Origin: Cyrtodaria siliqua
Taxonomy: Eukaryota > Mollusca > Bivalvia > Adapedonta > Hiatellidae
Assembly (NCBI GenBank): GCA_037043455.1
Contig: JAWPHD010008289.1
Coordinates: 1-64,000 of the forward strand
Direction: 5' to 3'
DNA: 64,000 nucleotides
Shown here in pieces: positions 46,547 to 55,940 of this stretch. Position numbers and translations under genes: made by a program. Numbering within the stretch: position 1 is the first letter of the stretch; each line of letters starts with the position of its first letter. The notes under the pieces are model-generated. The model made no database searches. It was not told where the DNA came from and saw only the letters and a program-made list of their open reading frames with translations.

Positions 46547-46948
46547 TTATTTCTTAGTTGCTTTCTTGGCTGGTGCTTTGTTTAATTTGGCAATATTTGA
46601 TAGGGCTAGTGCTTGTTGTTTTTCCGCGCGTGCTATTTTAGCCCTAAGCTTTGTCTTTTCTTTTGCTGTTCTTGTTTTGTTGGCTAGTTGCTTTTTCAAT
46701 CCATTTATTTCCCACCCTGTTGCAAGGTGAAACAGATGTATGGCTTGCTTGTCGGTGCCTGATATGCTTCCCGGCTTTTTTGCTCTAGGTGTAAAAGGTT
46801 TTGGTGGTGCCTCATTTGGTTTTTGTATATCCTTGACTACTTTAACCAAACCATAATATCTTACCTGATTAGTTTTGAAACAATCTGCTTCTGTTCCGAG
46901 TTTTTTCCCAGATGGGATTGTTTTTATTCCGCAATAAACTTTAGACAT
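46547..46948 (-). CDS. Small basic Polinton protein (DUF5872-like N-terminus)
   Basis: 133 residues. The N-terminus 'SKVYCGIKTIPSGKKLGT' with 'CFKTNQVRYYG' resembles a short conserved module of giant-virus and polinton proteins (my recollection: DUF5872). The C-terminal half is Lys/Ala-rich ('KKQLANKTRTAKEKTKLRAK', 'APAKKATKK'), suggesting DNA or RNA binding, perhaps genome condensation. TCTAAT motifs lie 8 nt upstream of the ATG on its strand. Intact. Divergent from the ATPase gene, sharing a 43-bp intergenic region. Confidence 0.65.
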   Translation of the reverse strand: MSKVYCGIKTIPSGKKLGTEADCFKTNQVRYYGLVKVVKDIQKPNEAPPKPFTPRAKKPGSISGTDKQAIHLFHLATGWEINGLKKQLANKTRTAKEKTKLRAKIARAEKQQALALSNIAKLNKAPAKKATKK

Positions 46949-46991
46949 TATACTATTAGATTAGATAATATTATCCAAGTATATTATTATA
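46949..46991. promoter_or_regulatory. Divergent Polinton intergenic region with TCTA motifs
   Basis: 43 bp between the basic-protein gene (-) and the ATPase (+). On the minus strand it holds TCTAATCTAATAG (46957-46965), 8 nt before the ATG. No TCTA faces the ATPase. Confidence 0.55.
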
Positions 46992-47636
46992 ATGGAAATT
47001 CCAAACTGTGATATGAAGACAGAAAACGGTAATTTCAAACAGATATGGAACTTCATGCCGGACTGTTGTTTTAGAATGCTTATATGCGGTATTTCAGGAT
47101 CTGGCAAGTCAAACACATTAGTTCACATGTTGCTGAAACCTTTAGTTTACTATGATAAGGTTTATTTGTTTGCTTAAAAAATTGAAACAGTCAAAGTACC
47201 AGGTATTGTCACAAAAACTTAAAAAGACAGCAAAAAATAATAAAATTCCAGTCGAAGATATACTGGAGTGTTCGAATGATGAAGTTATCCCTGGGAATGA
47301 TTTGGACTCTGATACTCAAAAAATACCTATGCTTGATGATTATGTTCGCGAGCGTAACGAAAATGATATTGTCAATTATTTATCCAAGGCAGGCATAAGA
47401 ATTGTTGCGTAATTTACTTGTCGCAATCCTACTACAAAACTCCCAAAGACATCCGTTTAAACTGTTCTCACTACATCTTCTTCACAACTCCAGTTAATCG
47501 TGAGATGGGTATGCTTTCAAACGAACAGGGTGTTAGTAAAGAGCAGTACAGAAAACCAACTGACAAACACTATGATTTTCTATATCTTGATCGTCCTAGA
47601 AAGTTAATAAGGCATAACTTCAACGGTGAAATTTAA
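46992..47636 (+). pseudogene. Genome-packaging ATPase (FtsK/HerA superfamily), broken
   Basis: Powers DNA packaging into capsids. Start ATG at 46992. Walker A 'GISGSGKSNT' is at ~47090-47120. A stop follows at 47174-47176 with a frameshift, then 'DTQKIPMLDDYV', near where Walker B (hydrophobics then DD) is expected, at ~47310-47345. Another frameshift lies near 47405, then 'YLSQSYYKTPKDIRLNCS', the A32-like sensor motif. The frame ends with TAA at 47634, directly followed by the TCTA motif of the next gene. At least two frameshifts plus a stop make it non-functional. Confidence 0.85.
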
Positions 47637-47649
47637 TCTAATCATATTA

Positions 47650-48732
47650 ATGGGACTTTTTAATTATCTTGGAAGCGAGAAAACTAGTTCAGGTGGTGTT
47701 ACACATTTTGATATTGTGCTGTCTGAGTATGCAAAACAGAGACATGTGGTTAATTATGTTCACAAGGGCAAGAACCAGGAAAATATTTTGAGAAGTGATC
47801 TTGACATGAATAAAAATATAAATATCAATGTTGGCAATCCAGAAAAAGTAGATGATGTAGCAACCAGGCAATTTACTCAAAGAAGAATAACAAAAATCAT
47901 ACGTGATTATAATACTGATAAAATTCCAGAGATGATGAACAATTTGACAATAGGAGTTGGTGACAAAATAAGTCTAATACAAAAGCAATTACAAACAAAC
48001 CGCGAGAAAATGATTGAAATTCAAAATGGTTTGAAAGATAAAATAATCTTTCGGGTGATACTTTGGAAGAGTAAGAAAAGAAAGAAGATGGATTGGAAGA
48101 TGATAGCGAGCTCTATAAAAAGTTAGGTGAAAAAAATACAAGTTGGTGTTGACAGTATAATGAGCGAATTAAAGAAATCAATAAACAAATGGTTGATAAC
48201 AATGAACTTGAAGCTGGTTGACACTAATAAACTAGAAACTGCTATTGCTGATGCTTCAAAGCAGTTAAAAGCTGCTCAGGGTGAACGAAGCACCGATTTT
48301 GATATTGAAATAGCTTCTCTTAAAGAGCATAATCAAAAGTCTGATAGCCGGCACACAGCACTTCTTGGGATAATTAATGAGTTGAAAGCAAAAGTAGAAT
48401 ATGTAAGCCGGATTGTAATCCTTGAAGCTGCAATTGGTGGTGGAATAAGTATTATTCAATATAACAATGGTTATGCATCAAACCCAACGGGGAAACTGGG
48501 GTCAATAGCCTCCCATGGCTTCACTTGTCTCAAAGCATTTACTCTCACATATAGCTCATTCGTAAAAAGTGAAGAATATGCTACAAAGAATCCTGATGGT
48601 TGTGCCGTAACAATTGTAAAACCCGGGCGTTATGTAGTTGAGGCAGACCTTGCATACACTGTTGAAAGTACAGACATTGGGATAGAATATTTTAGCTTGT
48701 TTAATGCAGGCTACCGGGAACCATCTTATTAA
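47650..48732 (+). pseudogene. Fibre-like virion protein, frameshifted
   Basis: ATG at 47650, 9 nt after TCTAATC. The N-terminal half has 'DLDMNKNININVGNPEKVDD', the pattern typical of viral fibre shafts ('MNxNxIxNVxxPxxxxD'). A Lys/Glu/Gln-rich coiled coil follows (~47950-48390). The C-terminal ~110 residues (48415-48732) contain 'YNNGYASNPTG' and 'VKPGRYVVEADLAYTV', which read like a C1q/TNF-type jelly-roll head. Frames change near 48040 and 48220, so the chain is interrupted. A receptor-binding spike is inference from architecture only. Confidence 0.55.
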
Positions 48733-49210
48733 CCAATAATATTTCAATATTTCAATATTTTATTAGTGATACAGGCCACCGGCCAAAACACATAACATGT
48801 ATACAATATATTTATCATAAATTTACACGTGGTTTGGTTGTTATGCATAAATGTACAATTAACTAACAATACTATCAATACAATACTATTGCTGTTATAT
48901 AACAGTACATACTAATCATGAATAAATTCACTTCGTTTAACGAAAGCATAGTAAAGAAACATAGCTATATGTTTTATAACACTTTCATTTTTACATGACA
49001 TGACAATATTAAACTTGTGTTTGTTAGGAAACTCATAATAGAAAATGGTAAACGAATACTAAAAGAAACATTTGAAGCATATCTTCCAAAATCTCAACAT
49101 TGGGCCATCTTTACTATCATAACATATGACACTACTCAAGTTTTTAAATTTGAAAATCTGGTTTAAAACTGTTTTATATAGGTGATTAATTGTATCTACT
49201 TATATATATA
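48733..49210 (+). other. Polinton intergenic region
   Basis: AT-rich, no coding sequence. Ends with the TCTA motif of the penton gene (49195-49198). Confidence 0.5.
49191..49210 (+). promoter_or_regulatory. TCTA motif before the penton gene
   Basis: TGTATCTACTTATATATATA immediately precedes the ATG. TCTA followed by a TATA-rich spacer, as at 45445 (-), 46495 (-), 46957 (-), 47637, 51154, 51571, 52724 and 53884. Confidence 0.55.
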
Positions 49211-49967
49211 ATGGAACAAAAAATTGTATTATCATCAGAAAGAGCTTCAATAATTAATAGCTCAAATACACCGGGTAATTTGATAGACCATTGATATAAG
49301 ACAAGAATAAACAGTATGATATTGGACTCGATCAGATTAATTCTATGACTTACTCATGGTATAACATTAGCGAGGATTTTAATAACAAAGTGATAAGGTA
49401 TCCCTTTGGAAAATATAAAGCTCCAAAAACAATTAGTTTTACAAATGGAAATTACAATTATGCTGATATTGATAATTATATGAAATAAACATTGACTGTC
49501 AACGGTAATTTGACTGATGAATCACCTGTCCCGATAAGAACTGAATTTGATTGATCAAGTTTCAAATGTTTAGTTACCATTCATGATAACTTTATGCTTG
49601 ATTTGTGGGAATCAAACTTTCACACTTTGATTGGATTTGACAAAGATGCGGTTATTAGAGAAGCTAAATTTGGGACAGTAGTACCAAACATAACAAATTC
49701 TATTGATACTTTATAATCCACTGTGATTTGATAAGTAATTCTATCATTGATGGATCATATGGAGATGTTATTTATGATATAAGTACAGCCGACCTTAGGA
49801 GGTCATATCCTTTCAGAGATGAACCGATAAGAGTCGGGTTCTGTGGAGTAAACAAAACGATCATTAACAGTATTACTATTTACATAACAGATTTCTCCGG
49901 TAAAATTATTAATCTCAACGGAGTTCCTACGTCATTTCGATTTGTTTTGAAAGAATTAATGTAATAA
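49211..49967 (+). pseudogene. Penton / minor capsid protein (single jelly roll), broken
   Basis: Forms capsid vertices in Polinton-type virions. Start ATG at 49211 ('MEQKIVLSSERASI'), 12 nt after TCTA. Pieces: 'YSWYNISEDFNN' (~49350), 'GNYNYADIDNYMK' (~49450-49486), 'SNFHTLIGFDKDAV' (~49615), 'GSYGDVIYDISTADLRR' (~49750) and the terminal 'SITIYITDFSGKIINLNG'. At least four stops or shifts (49292, 49486, 49551, ~49710). Ends at 49964. Confidence 0.78.
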
Positions 49968-49969
49968 AA

Positions 49970-51133
49970 AGAAATATAAAAAGATCGGACAGGGAAAGTA
50001 GCATTCAAGGAAAACAGTCAACCACAAAACACAGAAACAAACATGAAAACAGACAAACAAGAAACAAGAAGGCAACAGTAATAATAAAAGTAAACTACAT
50101 CACAAACACAAAAGGGTTGATAATAGGGCTACCGCCTTGGAACGGTCCGTGGCAAAGTAGGACACTGGGGGTTTAAGCCGGTTCTAGGGTGCACCAAACC
50201 TCACACTTACCCTACTGTCATCCCATTAAACAGGATGGTGTAAAGAAAGAAATCTCCGCCATGATCTAATCTCTAACCAACAAGGCAGCATCAATAGGCA
50301 ATATAAGTAGAACACGCATATGCTCGTGTAAATATAATACAAAAATAACAATAGCAGAGAAAGCCACAATGAAGGTACTCAATGACTTGGCAGAAGCCAG
50401 AGCAATAAGAGAATAAACCATTAAGGGCACGACAAGAAAGATCAGAGACAAACATCAAATGCCAACAGAATAAACCATTAAGGGCACGACAAGAAAGATC
50501 AGAGACAAACATCAAACGCCACCGTCCCAATGGACTTTTGGTAGGCGTCATCATAGGGTCCACAGCCTGTCCGGTCATTTTACAATTAAAGAGGAAAGCA
50601 TAGTGGCGAACTGTAAAAGGGTCCACCACCAAGCATGAAGTACGTTGCAAAATGATATGGTCATAACCTCTTTTGATAAACTTTTTAACAAGTTTAACAA
50701 AGATCATGAAGATAGTATGAAAGTGAACATGACCAAGAATCTTACGAAGTTTATAAATCACATCACCATAGAAGTCAGGTTGGAATAGTCCTTGTCGCAG
50801 AAGAGTCCTTAAATTACTTTTATATTTGGAAAGAAAATCAGGGTTACGATAATAAAATGTTGCAAAAGTTTTACGAAGTTTATTGTAACGGTAACCCTGA
50901 TTGAGTAGCTTTTTAGTTCTACAACGATTACGAATATTAAAGACCTCAACTCGAGTACAAGCTCTTGAAAAACGAATAAGTTGAGGCACATACACCCCAT
51001 ATGAAGTTGCTCGGGGAACATCCCCATCCGAGTGGGGGTACTTAACAATGTCAAAATTATAATCATCTCTCTTGTCATAGATTTTGCTAATTATTTCACC
51101 ATTTTCAATCGAGAGATCTAAATCAAGAAAAGG
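49970..51133 (-). mobile_element. RT family A copy D inserted in the Polinton
   Basis: A 5'-truncated minus-strand copy between the penton and pVI-like genes. Its 3' end is at 49976 ('TATAAAAAGATCGGACAGGG') and it breaks off 5' at 51133 ('AAATCAAGAAAAG'). It keeps the C-terminal RT sequence 'FSRACTRVEVFNIRN' to 'LQRTSCLVVDPFTV' and the 3' region. A 54-bp block 'AATAAACCATTAAGGGCACG' ... 'AAACATCAAA' is duplicated in tandem (50414-50517). 'AAAAG' at both edges may be the target duplication. Confidence 0.85.
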
Positions 51134-51161
51134 TTGAGTAACTTACGTTTTATCTAACGTA

Positions 51162-51565
51162 TGTTATATGACGCGATTAAAAACGTTTATGATACTAGTA
51201 TGGGAAACTATACTGAAGTTGACAAATTAACTGGAGCCGGTATATTTGACTTTTATTTTTAAAAGTTGGCTCGAAAATATTTAGTGCGTCTGTAAAAACA
51301 GCAGTCAAGAAAGCATTAGAAACTGCTGGAAAACAAATCATAGAGAGTGGTTCTAAAAAGACTTGGAGATGATGTAGGTAAAATGGCTGCTGATAAATTA
51401 GTTTCGGTTATTAAACCTAAACCAAAAGGTGAGATAATTTTAAAAGAACTTACAAAAGCTGCCACAAAAAATATTGTGGCTGATAATATAATTGAAGAAG
51501 ATGTAAATGCAAAATTAACAGATTACTATCCGGAAGAGGAATTCATGCAAGAATTAAACAATTAA
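51162..51565 (+). pseudogene. pVI-like amphipathic capsid-associated protein, frameshifted
   Basis: ATG at 51162, only 4 nt after a TATCTAAC motif. The first part reads 'TEVDKLTGAGIFDFYF' and is stopped at 51261. The reading resumes as 'VGSKIFSASVKTAVKKAL' and, after another shift near 51355, 'LGDDVGKMAADKLVSVIKPK' to the TAA at 51563. Amphipathic Ala/Lys/Gly helices preceding the capsid gene resemble membrane-lytic minor capsid proteins such as adenovirus pVI; the homology is inferred. Confidence 0.5.
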
Positions 51566-51591
51566 TTTAATCTAATTACTAGTATACATAG
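51564..51591 (+). promoter_or_regulatory. TCTA motif before the major capsid gene
   Basis: TCTA at 51571-51574 in AT-rich sequence between the TAA of the pVI-like gene and the capsid ATG at 51592 (spacer 17 nt). Confidence 0.55.
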
Positions 51592-52723
51592 ATGTTTCGA
51601 AGTGATAAATATAATACTAAATATGAACACGTACCTATTCAGTTAGATACTCCTATAACACAACCAGCACAAGCTACCAGACAATTGAAAAGTGGTTATC
51701 AATTTACGTTAAATGACCGAAGTTCTTACTTTGATTGGTATAACGCATATTTCGAAATCAGTTTTCGAGTAAACGAAGTTGATGATGGAACCGCTTTTGC
51801 AACCGCTGATGAAATTGCTCTAATTAATGATACAGCTTCATTGATTGATCAAATGAAAGTAAAACAAAATGGAAAAACAGTTTATGATGGAAATAATCTT
51901 TACAGATTTGCTAATCTCAAAAGCCTGCTTGAAATGTCTGACGATTATGCGTTGTAGCAGAATCTCGAGGTGCTCAAGCTGGTTATAAATTAGAATTTGC
52001 AGCTTGCCATGCTTAAATCATAACTAATCGAAAAATTGATTCTATAATTCCATTAAACAAATATTTTCAAGTCAGGTGTGGTAATAATGGTCGAGTGGTT
52101 ATTAATAAATTAGTTTTGTGGATACCTAAAATGATATTTAACTCAGATGGTTTGGCTTATGTTATTTCAAATCACATGACATCAACAAAGTGGACTTACC
52201 TCCGTGAGATGATACAAGAAAACGGAAGTTCTCTAGCAACCGAACCTGTGTTTAGATTAACGGCTGGTGTAAAAAATCTCAAACATGTTCATGTGTATTT
52301 GGAAAGATCAGACAATAGTTCACACCAAGAGCGATATCCTCACCTTTTGGATAATTTTCGTCTAAATGTTGGTGATGCTGCTTCTTATTTGCAAACAGCC
52401 AGAATGGGGTATATTATCCAGAAACTGAATACAGCCATGATAATATTATAAGAATAATCAGAGATGTTATTAATTATTCTTACAAACAAAATGATAAAAA
52501 CACTGGAACTTTACTCAGTGTGGGTAATTTTAAAATTCTCTTTGGAATGATATATGTCGTTTTAAGTTACAAAGGAAATGAGGTCAGTGTTGATCCAAAA
52601 CAACTGAATTTGAGATATAAATCAAATATAACTCCAGGAGCTCCTTATAAAGCTTATGCTCTGGTTCTCTCTGAAGAAGATGTAGTTATTGATACTGTCG
52701 AAAATGAATTGGTAATAGTTTAA
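51592..52723 (+). pseudogene. Major capsid protein (double jelly roll), broken
   Basis: Hexon-type capsid subunit. ATG at 51592, 17 nt after TTTAATCTAAT. The N-terminal 121 codons are intact ('FRSDKYNTKYEHVPIQL', 'FTLNDRSSYFDWYNAYFEI'). A stop follows at 51955, then 'ESRGAQAGYKLEFAACHA' with another stop, 'NRKIDSIIPLNKYFQ', 'LERSDNSSHQERYPHL', 'YYPETEY' after a shift near 52415, 'GTLLSVGNFKILFGMIYV' and the C-terminal 'NELVIV' with TAA at 52721. The order and motifs match Polinton/adintovirus capsid proteins. Confidence 0.85.
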
Positions 52724-52740
52724 TCTAACTTATAATATAT

Positions 52741-53226
52741 AAGACTTACATAAAGTATTCGATAGATTTAACAGATGGCCAGAAACGAAGTCTGGCAAAA
52801 GCATATGAAACAAAAAGTGAATTAACGCTCAGGTTGAAGAATAATCAATTAACTGGGGATTTTCCTTTGCTGTTCACAGCTACTCAGATTAACAATATTA
52901 ACAAAGCTAAATCCAACGGATATGGATTGGATGTTAATATATCAAAATCGCAGATGAGATCTCAGTCCAAGAATGGAGGCTTTTTGAGAGCATTAGTTGG
53001 CTTGTTGACTAAAACAATATTACCGACAATTGCTAGACTAGCTCCGAAAATATTAGCACCACTAGCAACAGGAGCACTGAGTGGTCTGGCGAGTACTGGA
53101 ATTGGTAAACTATTCGGAAATGGAAGGGTAACTATCCCTAGCGGCAAAAAACAAGCACTTCTTAAATCAGGTGTGTTAACACCATCGCAAAGACAAAAGA
53201 AAATAAAGTCAAAAGGTTGTTATTAA
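52741..53226 (+). CDS. Hydrophobic Polinton virion protein
   Basis: A ~160-residue open frame with no ATG near its start; the first codon after the upstream stop is at 52729. A TCTAAC motif lies at 52724, so the start codon was probably lost by mutation. 'IDLTDGQKRSLAKAYETK' and 'LLFTATQINNINKAKSNG' precede a hydrophobic, Gly/Ala-rich stretch ('GGFLRALVGLLTKTILPTIA', 'APLATGALSGLASTG') and a basic end. Such proteins occur next to capsid genes in Polintons and may interact with membrane or DNA. Confidence 0.6.
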   Translation, partial: KTYIKYSIDLTDGQKRSLAKAYETKSELTLRLKNNQLTGDFPLLFTATQINNINKAKSNGYGLDVNISKSQMRSQSKNGGFLRALVGLLTKTILPTIARLAPKILAPLATGALSGLASTGIGKLFGNGRVTIPSGKKQALLKSGVLTPSQRQKKIKSKGCY

Positions 53227-53259
53227 ACCCTATTAAACTGACAAGAGATTAACAACAAG

Positions 53260-53477
53260 ATGGGGGGGGATTTCTTGGACTTCTTGCATAATTAGGGATT
53301 CCTTTAATTGGATCTCTTATTAGCGGTTTGACGGGAAAATGTTTACAAGTAGGTAGAAAAGGAAAAGGCTTGAGAGTAGGCAAAGGTTTACAAGTAGATT
53401 CACAATTTAGACCATATAGAAGTATCCCATTCATAAAAAAAAAGTTAATTTTTAAAATGACCCTATTTCTAACTTAG
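53260..53477 (+). pseudogene. Small Gly-rich hydrophobic Polinton protein
   Basis: ATG at 53260 leads into a G-run (53262-53269) where the frame slips. The in-frame continuation reads 'GFLGLLA', a stop (53289-53291), 'LGIPLIGSLISGLTG', then basic 'VGRKGKGLRVGKGLQVDSQ'. Looks like a second pX-like or membrane-active capsid component. Function unknown. Confidence 0.45.
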
Positions 53478-53888
53478 ACATAATAAAGTGGAGTTAGGCA
53501 GTTAGGTATACAGAAATTCAGGGGAGTGTTTAGCAAAAACAAATTACCAGCAAAACAAAATAAACACGAATGCGGTATTATTAATATTGATAATTATACT
53601 GGACCTGGTACACACTGGACTTGTTACTGTAATGAGTATTATTTTGATTCGTTTGGCTAGAGTATACCAAAAGAAGTTTTAAATTACATACCCAACATAA
53701 AATGCAACACCATTCAGTATCAAGATAAAACGAGTGTCTTGTGCGGATATTTCTGTCTGCACTTTGTCAAAAAGTTGCAAGAAGGAAATAGTGTGTACTT
53801 TATTCTTTATAAAATATTAAAACCTTACAAACCTGTGGAAAATGAAAACATAATACGATCATATTTTGAAAAACAAAGTTTAGTCTAA
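53465..53888 (+). pseudogene. Adenovirus-type cysteine protease, broken
   Basis: Would process capsid precursors. 'LDIIKWS' (then a stop and a shift near 53495), 'FRGVFSKNKLP', 'ECGIINIDNYTGPGTHWTCY' with the catalytic His, 'YYFDSFG' with the catalytic Asp (then an in-frame TAG at 53659), and 'SVLCGYFCLHFV' with the catalytic Cys. TAA at 53886. The triad residues are all still present, although the frame is interrupted. Confidence 0.85.
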
Positions 53889-53901
53889 TCATATATTATA
53901 T
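53884..53901 (+). promoter_or_regulatory. TCTA motif before the PLA2 gene
   Basis: TCTAATCATATATTATAT ends at the ATG and overlaps the protease stop codon. Nearly the same string (TCTAATCATATTA) precedes the fibre-like gene at 47637. Confidence 0.6.
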
Positions 53902-54374
53902 ATGAGTTAATGCGTGAAAGAAAAGATAATTACTGAAAATGTTAATCCTCAGTATATTTTAACAAAAAATGGTAGAAGAATGTTAAAAGCAACATGCACT
54001 TCTTGCGGTATTACTAAAACGCAATTTGTCAAAAGTACACAAGGTGGAAACATTGATATCCATAAAGCTTTGCTTCCTTTGCTACCCAAAAAGGGGTTAA
54101 CGCTTCCTGGTTATAAATATTGTGGTCCTGGTAATCCGCATGACAGTGGAGAACCATCAAATGAATTAGATGCTATTTGTAAAGATCATGATTACTGTTA
54201 TGACGAAAGTCCTAGTAATAAATCAATATGTGATAAAAACATGCTGGCTGGTTTGAAAATGAGCAAATACAAATCACTTGGAGAAAAGATCGCTTAGAAT
54301 TTGATAGTCAAGCCTGTAATTAGTGCAAAATGTAAACTAGGACTTGGAGAGCCCAAAAACAAGAACAGGCAATG
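53902..54374 (+). pseudogene. Zinc-finger plus phospholipase-A2-like protein
   Basis: ATG at 53902, 14 nt after TCTAATC; its third codon is TAA, after which the frame is open to 54297. Residues ~10-50 hold a zinc-ribbon-like '[17 protein letters not shown]'. '[11 protein letters not shown]' is the calcium-loop pattern and '[15 protein letters not shown]' the His-Asp active site of secreted and parvovirus-type phospholipase A2. An in-frame TAG (54295-54297) is followed by further similarity to 'LGLGEPKNKN'. PLA2 domains have been reported in adintovirus-type elements; the role is probably membrane breach during entry. Confidence 0.8.
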
Positions 54375-55767
54375 AGATGGTCTGATATTCTACCCGATGA
54401 ACTTCATCTTGTCGTGCCCTTAATGGTTTATTCTCTTACTGCTCTGGCTTCTGCCAAGTCATTGAGTACCCTCATTGTGGCTTTCTAGGCTATTGTTTTT
54501 TTGTATTATATTTGAACGAGCATATTTGTGTTTTACTTATATTGCCTATTGATGCTGCCTTGTTGGTTAGAGATTAGATCATGGCGGGGATTTCTTTATT
54601 TACACTGTCCTGTTTTAATGGGATGACAGTAGGGTAAGTGTGAGGTTTGGTGCACCCTAGAACCGGTTTAAACCCCCAGAGACCTACTTTTCTACTGACC
54701 GTTCCAAAGCGGTAGCACTATTGTCAACCCTTTTGTGTTTGTGATGCCGTTTGCATTTATTATTGCTTTTGCCTTCTTGTTTGTCTGTTTGCGTGTTTAT
54801 TTCTGTGTTTTGTGGTTGACTGTCCTCCTTGAATGCTACTTTCCCTGTCCGATCTTTTTATATTTCTTTCATAAACCTATACGAAGAAACTTCACTCAAC
54901 GCCGCGTGATTGTTAATGAAATAAATAAAATATGGTCGGCTGATTTGGTTGATATGCAATCGTTTTCAAAATATAATAAAGCTGTTAAATACCTGCTTAC
55001 TGTTATTGATGTATTTCGTAAATTTGCTTGGGTTGTACCAGTTCCAAATATAAAACTGGTTTAGAAATTACCAAAGCGTTCCAACAGATAATAAGCACGG
55101 GAAGACAGTGTAATTGGTTGTGGGTTGATCAGGGTGTGAAGTTTTATAACAAGACGTTTAAACAATTCCTTGATGGCAATAAGATTAAAATCTATCACAC
55201 GTTGTAGTAATCGAACGATTTAATAGAACATTGATGTGGAAATATTTTACAGCGAACAATACAAATATATATTTAAACGTGCTACAGGTGATGGTTGATA
55301 AATACAATTATACAAAACACCGGAGTATTAAAATGACACCGATTGAGGCCAGCGATGAGAAAAATAAAGGAATAGTGTATTTCAACTTGTATGGAAAGAT
55401 GACAATTAATAAAGCTTTGCCAAAGTTCAAAATAGGATACAATGTTAGAATTAGCAAATATAAAAGAACGTTTGAAAAAGGTTATACTCCAAATTGGACC
55501 GAAGAAATATTTGTTATTGATGAAATTCAATATACAAATCCTGTTATATACAAAATAAAATATTTGAACAATCAAAACATTGATGGTAGCTTCTACATGT
55601 TCTATGAATTGGAAATGTTAAAAGCTGATCAAGAAATATTCAGAATTGAAAAGGTTATACGACGTGATTACAAAAAGAAACAAGCATTGATTAAATGGAA
55701 GGGTTACAACGAGGATTTTAATAGTTGGGTACCGTTTAAGGATATACAAGACATAAAAGTGTGTTAA
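54372..55767 (+). pseudogene. Polinton integrase (DDE) with C-terminal chromodomain, broken
   Basis: Inserts the element into DNA. Starts 'MRWSDILPDELH' (54372-54407), is interrupted by RT copy E (54408-54867), then resumes in frame 'KPIRRNFTQRRVIV'. Catalytic core: 'IWSADLVDMQ' (first Asp, ~54945), 'LWVDQGVKFYNKTF' (second Asp, ~55125) and 'VVIERFNRTLM' (Glu, ~55215). One frameshift at ~55062 and a small deletion plus shift near 55203. The C-terminus has 'FRIEKVIRRDYKKKQALIKW' and 'KGYNEDFNSWVPF', a chromodomain thought to steer integration to chromatin. TAA ends the frame at 55767. Confidence 0.9.
54408..54867 (+). mobile_element. RT family A copy E inside the integrase gene
   Basis: A tail-only, 5'-truncated copy ('CTTGTCGTGCCCTTAATGG' to 'TGTCCGATCTTTTTATATTT'). 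TTCAT occurs just before it (54403-54407) and just after it (54868-54872), and the integrase codons CAT|AAA join in phase without it, so it is a clean insertion with a ~5-bp duplication. Confidence 0.88.
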
Positions 55768-55772
55768 AGAGG

Positions 55773-55934
55773 TTTGGGTCGTGTGATTTTGGAACTTCAC
55801 CAAAAGTAGATTCACCCAAAATCGGAAAATAAAATAATTGCGTTTTTCATACCGCGACATGCATATTTGCCAACTTGTCGTGTAAGAGACCCCGAGGGGA
55901 AAACTGCGCTGGCACCCTTAGTTTCTATACTACT
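55773..55934 (-). repeat. Polinton right terminal inverted repeat
   Basis: An uninterrupted 162-bp repeat, partner of 34405-34500 plus 39727-39796. The integrase stop codon (55767) lies just outside it. Confidence 0.9.
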
Positions 55935-55940
55935 ACCACC
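55935..55940 (+). repeat. Polinton target-site duplication, right copy
   Basis: ACCACC directly after the ...TACT terminus. Removing 34405-55940 joins codons GGA-ACC-ACC to GTT-TAT of the RT frame without a shift. Confidence 0.93.

Larger units (their letters stand above)
34405..55934. mobile_element. Polinton/Maverick, 21.5 kb, decayed
   Basis: A large self-synthesising DNA transposon, or integrated polinton-type virus. It begins AGTAATATAG and ends CTATACTACT, with 6-bp target duplications ACCACC on both sides. Terminal inverted repeat of about 160 bp. Contents: PolB (-), zinc-finger/VLTF3-like (+), two unknown (-), a basic protein (-), ATPase (+), fibre-like (+), penton (+), pVI-like (+), major capsid (+), two hydrophobic proteins (+), protease (+), PLA2 (+) and integrase (+). 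Every large gene has stops or frameshifts, so it is a fossil. It carries a ~5.2-kb non-Polinton block in its left terminal repeat and two later RT insertions. Confidence 0.93.
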
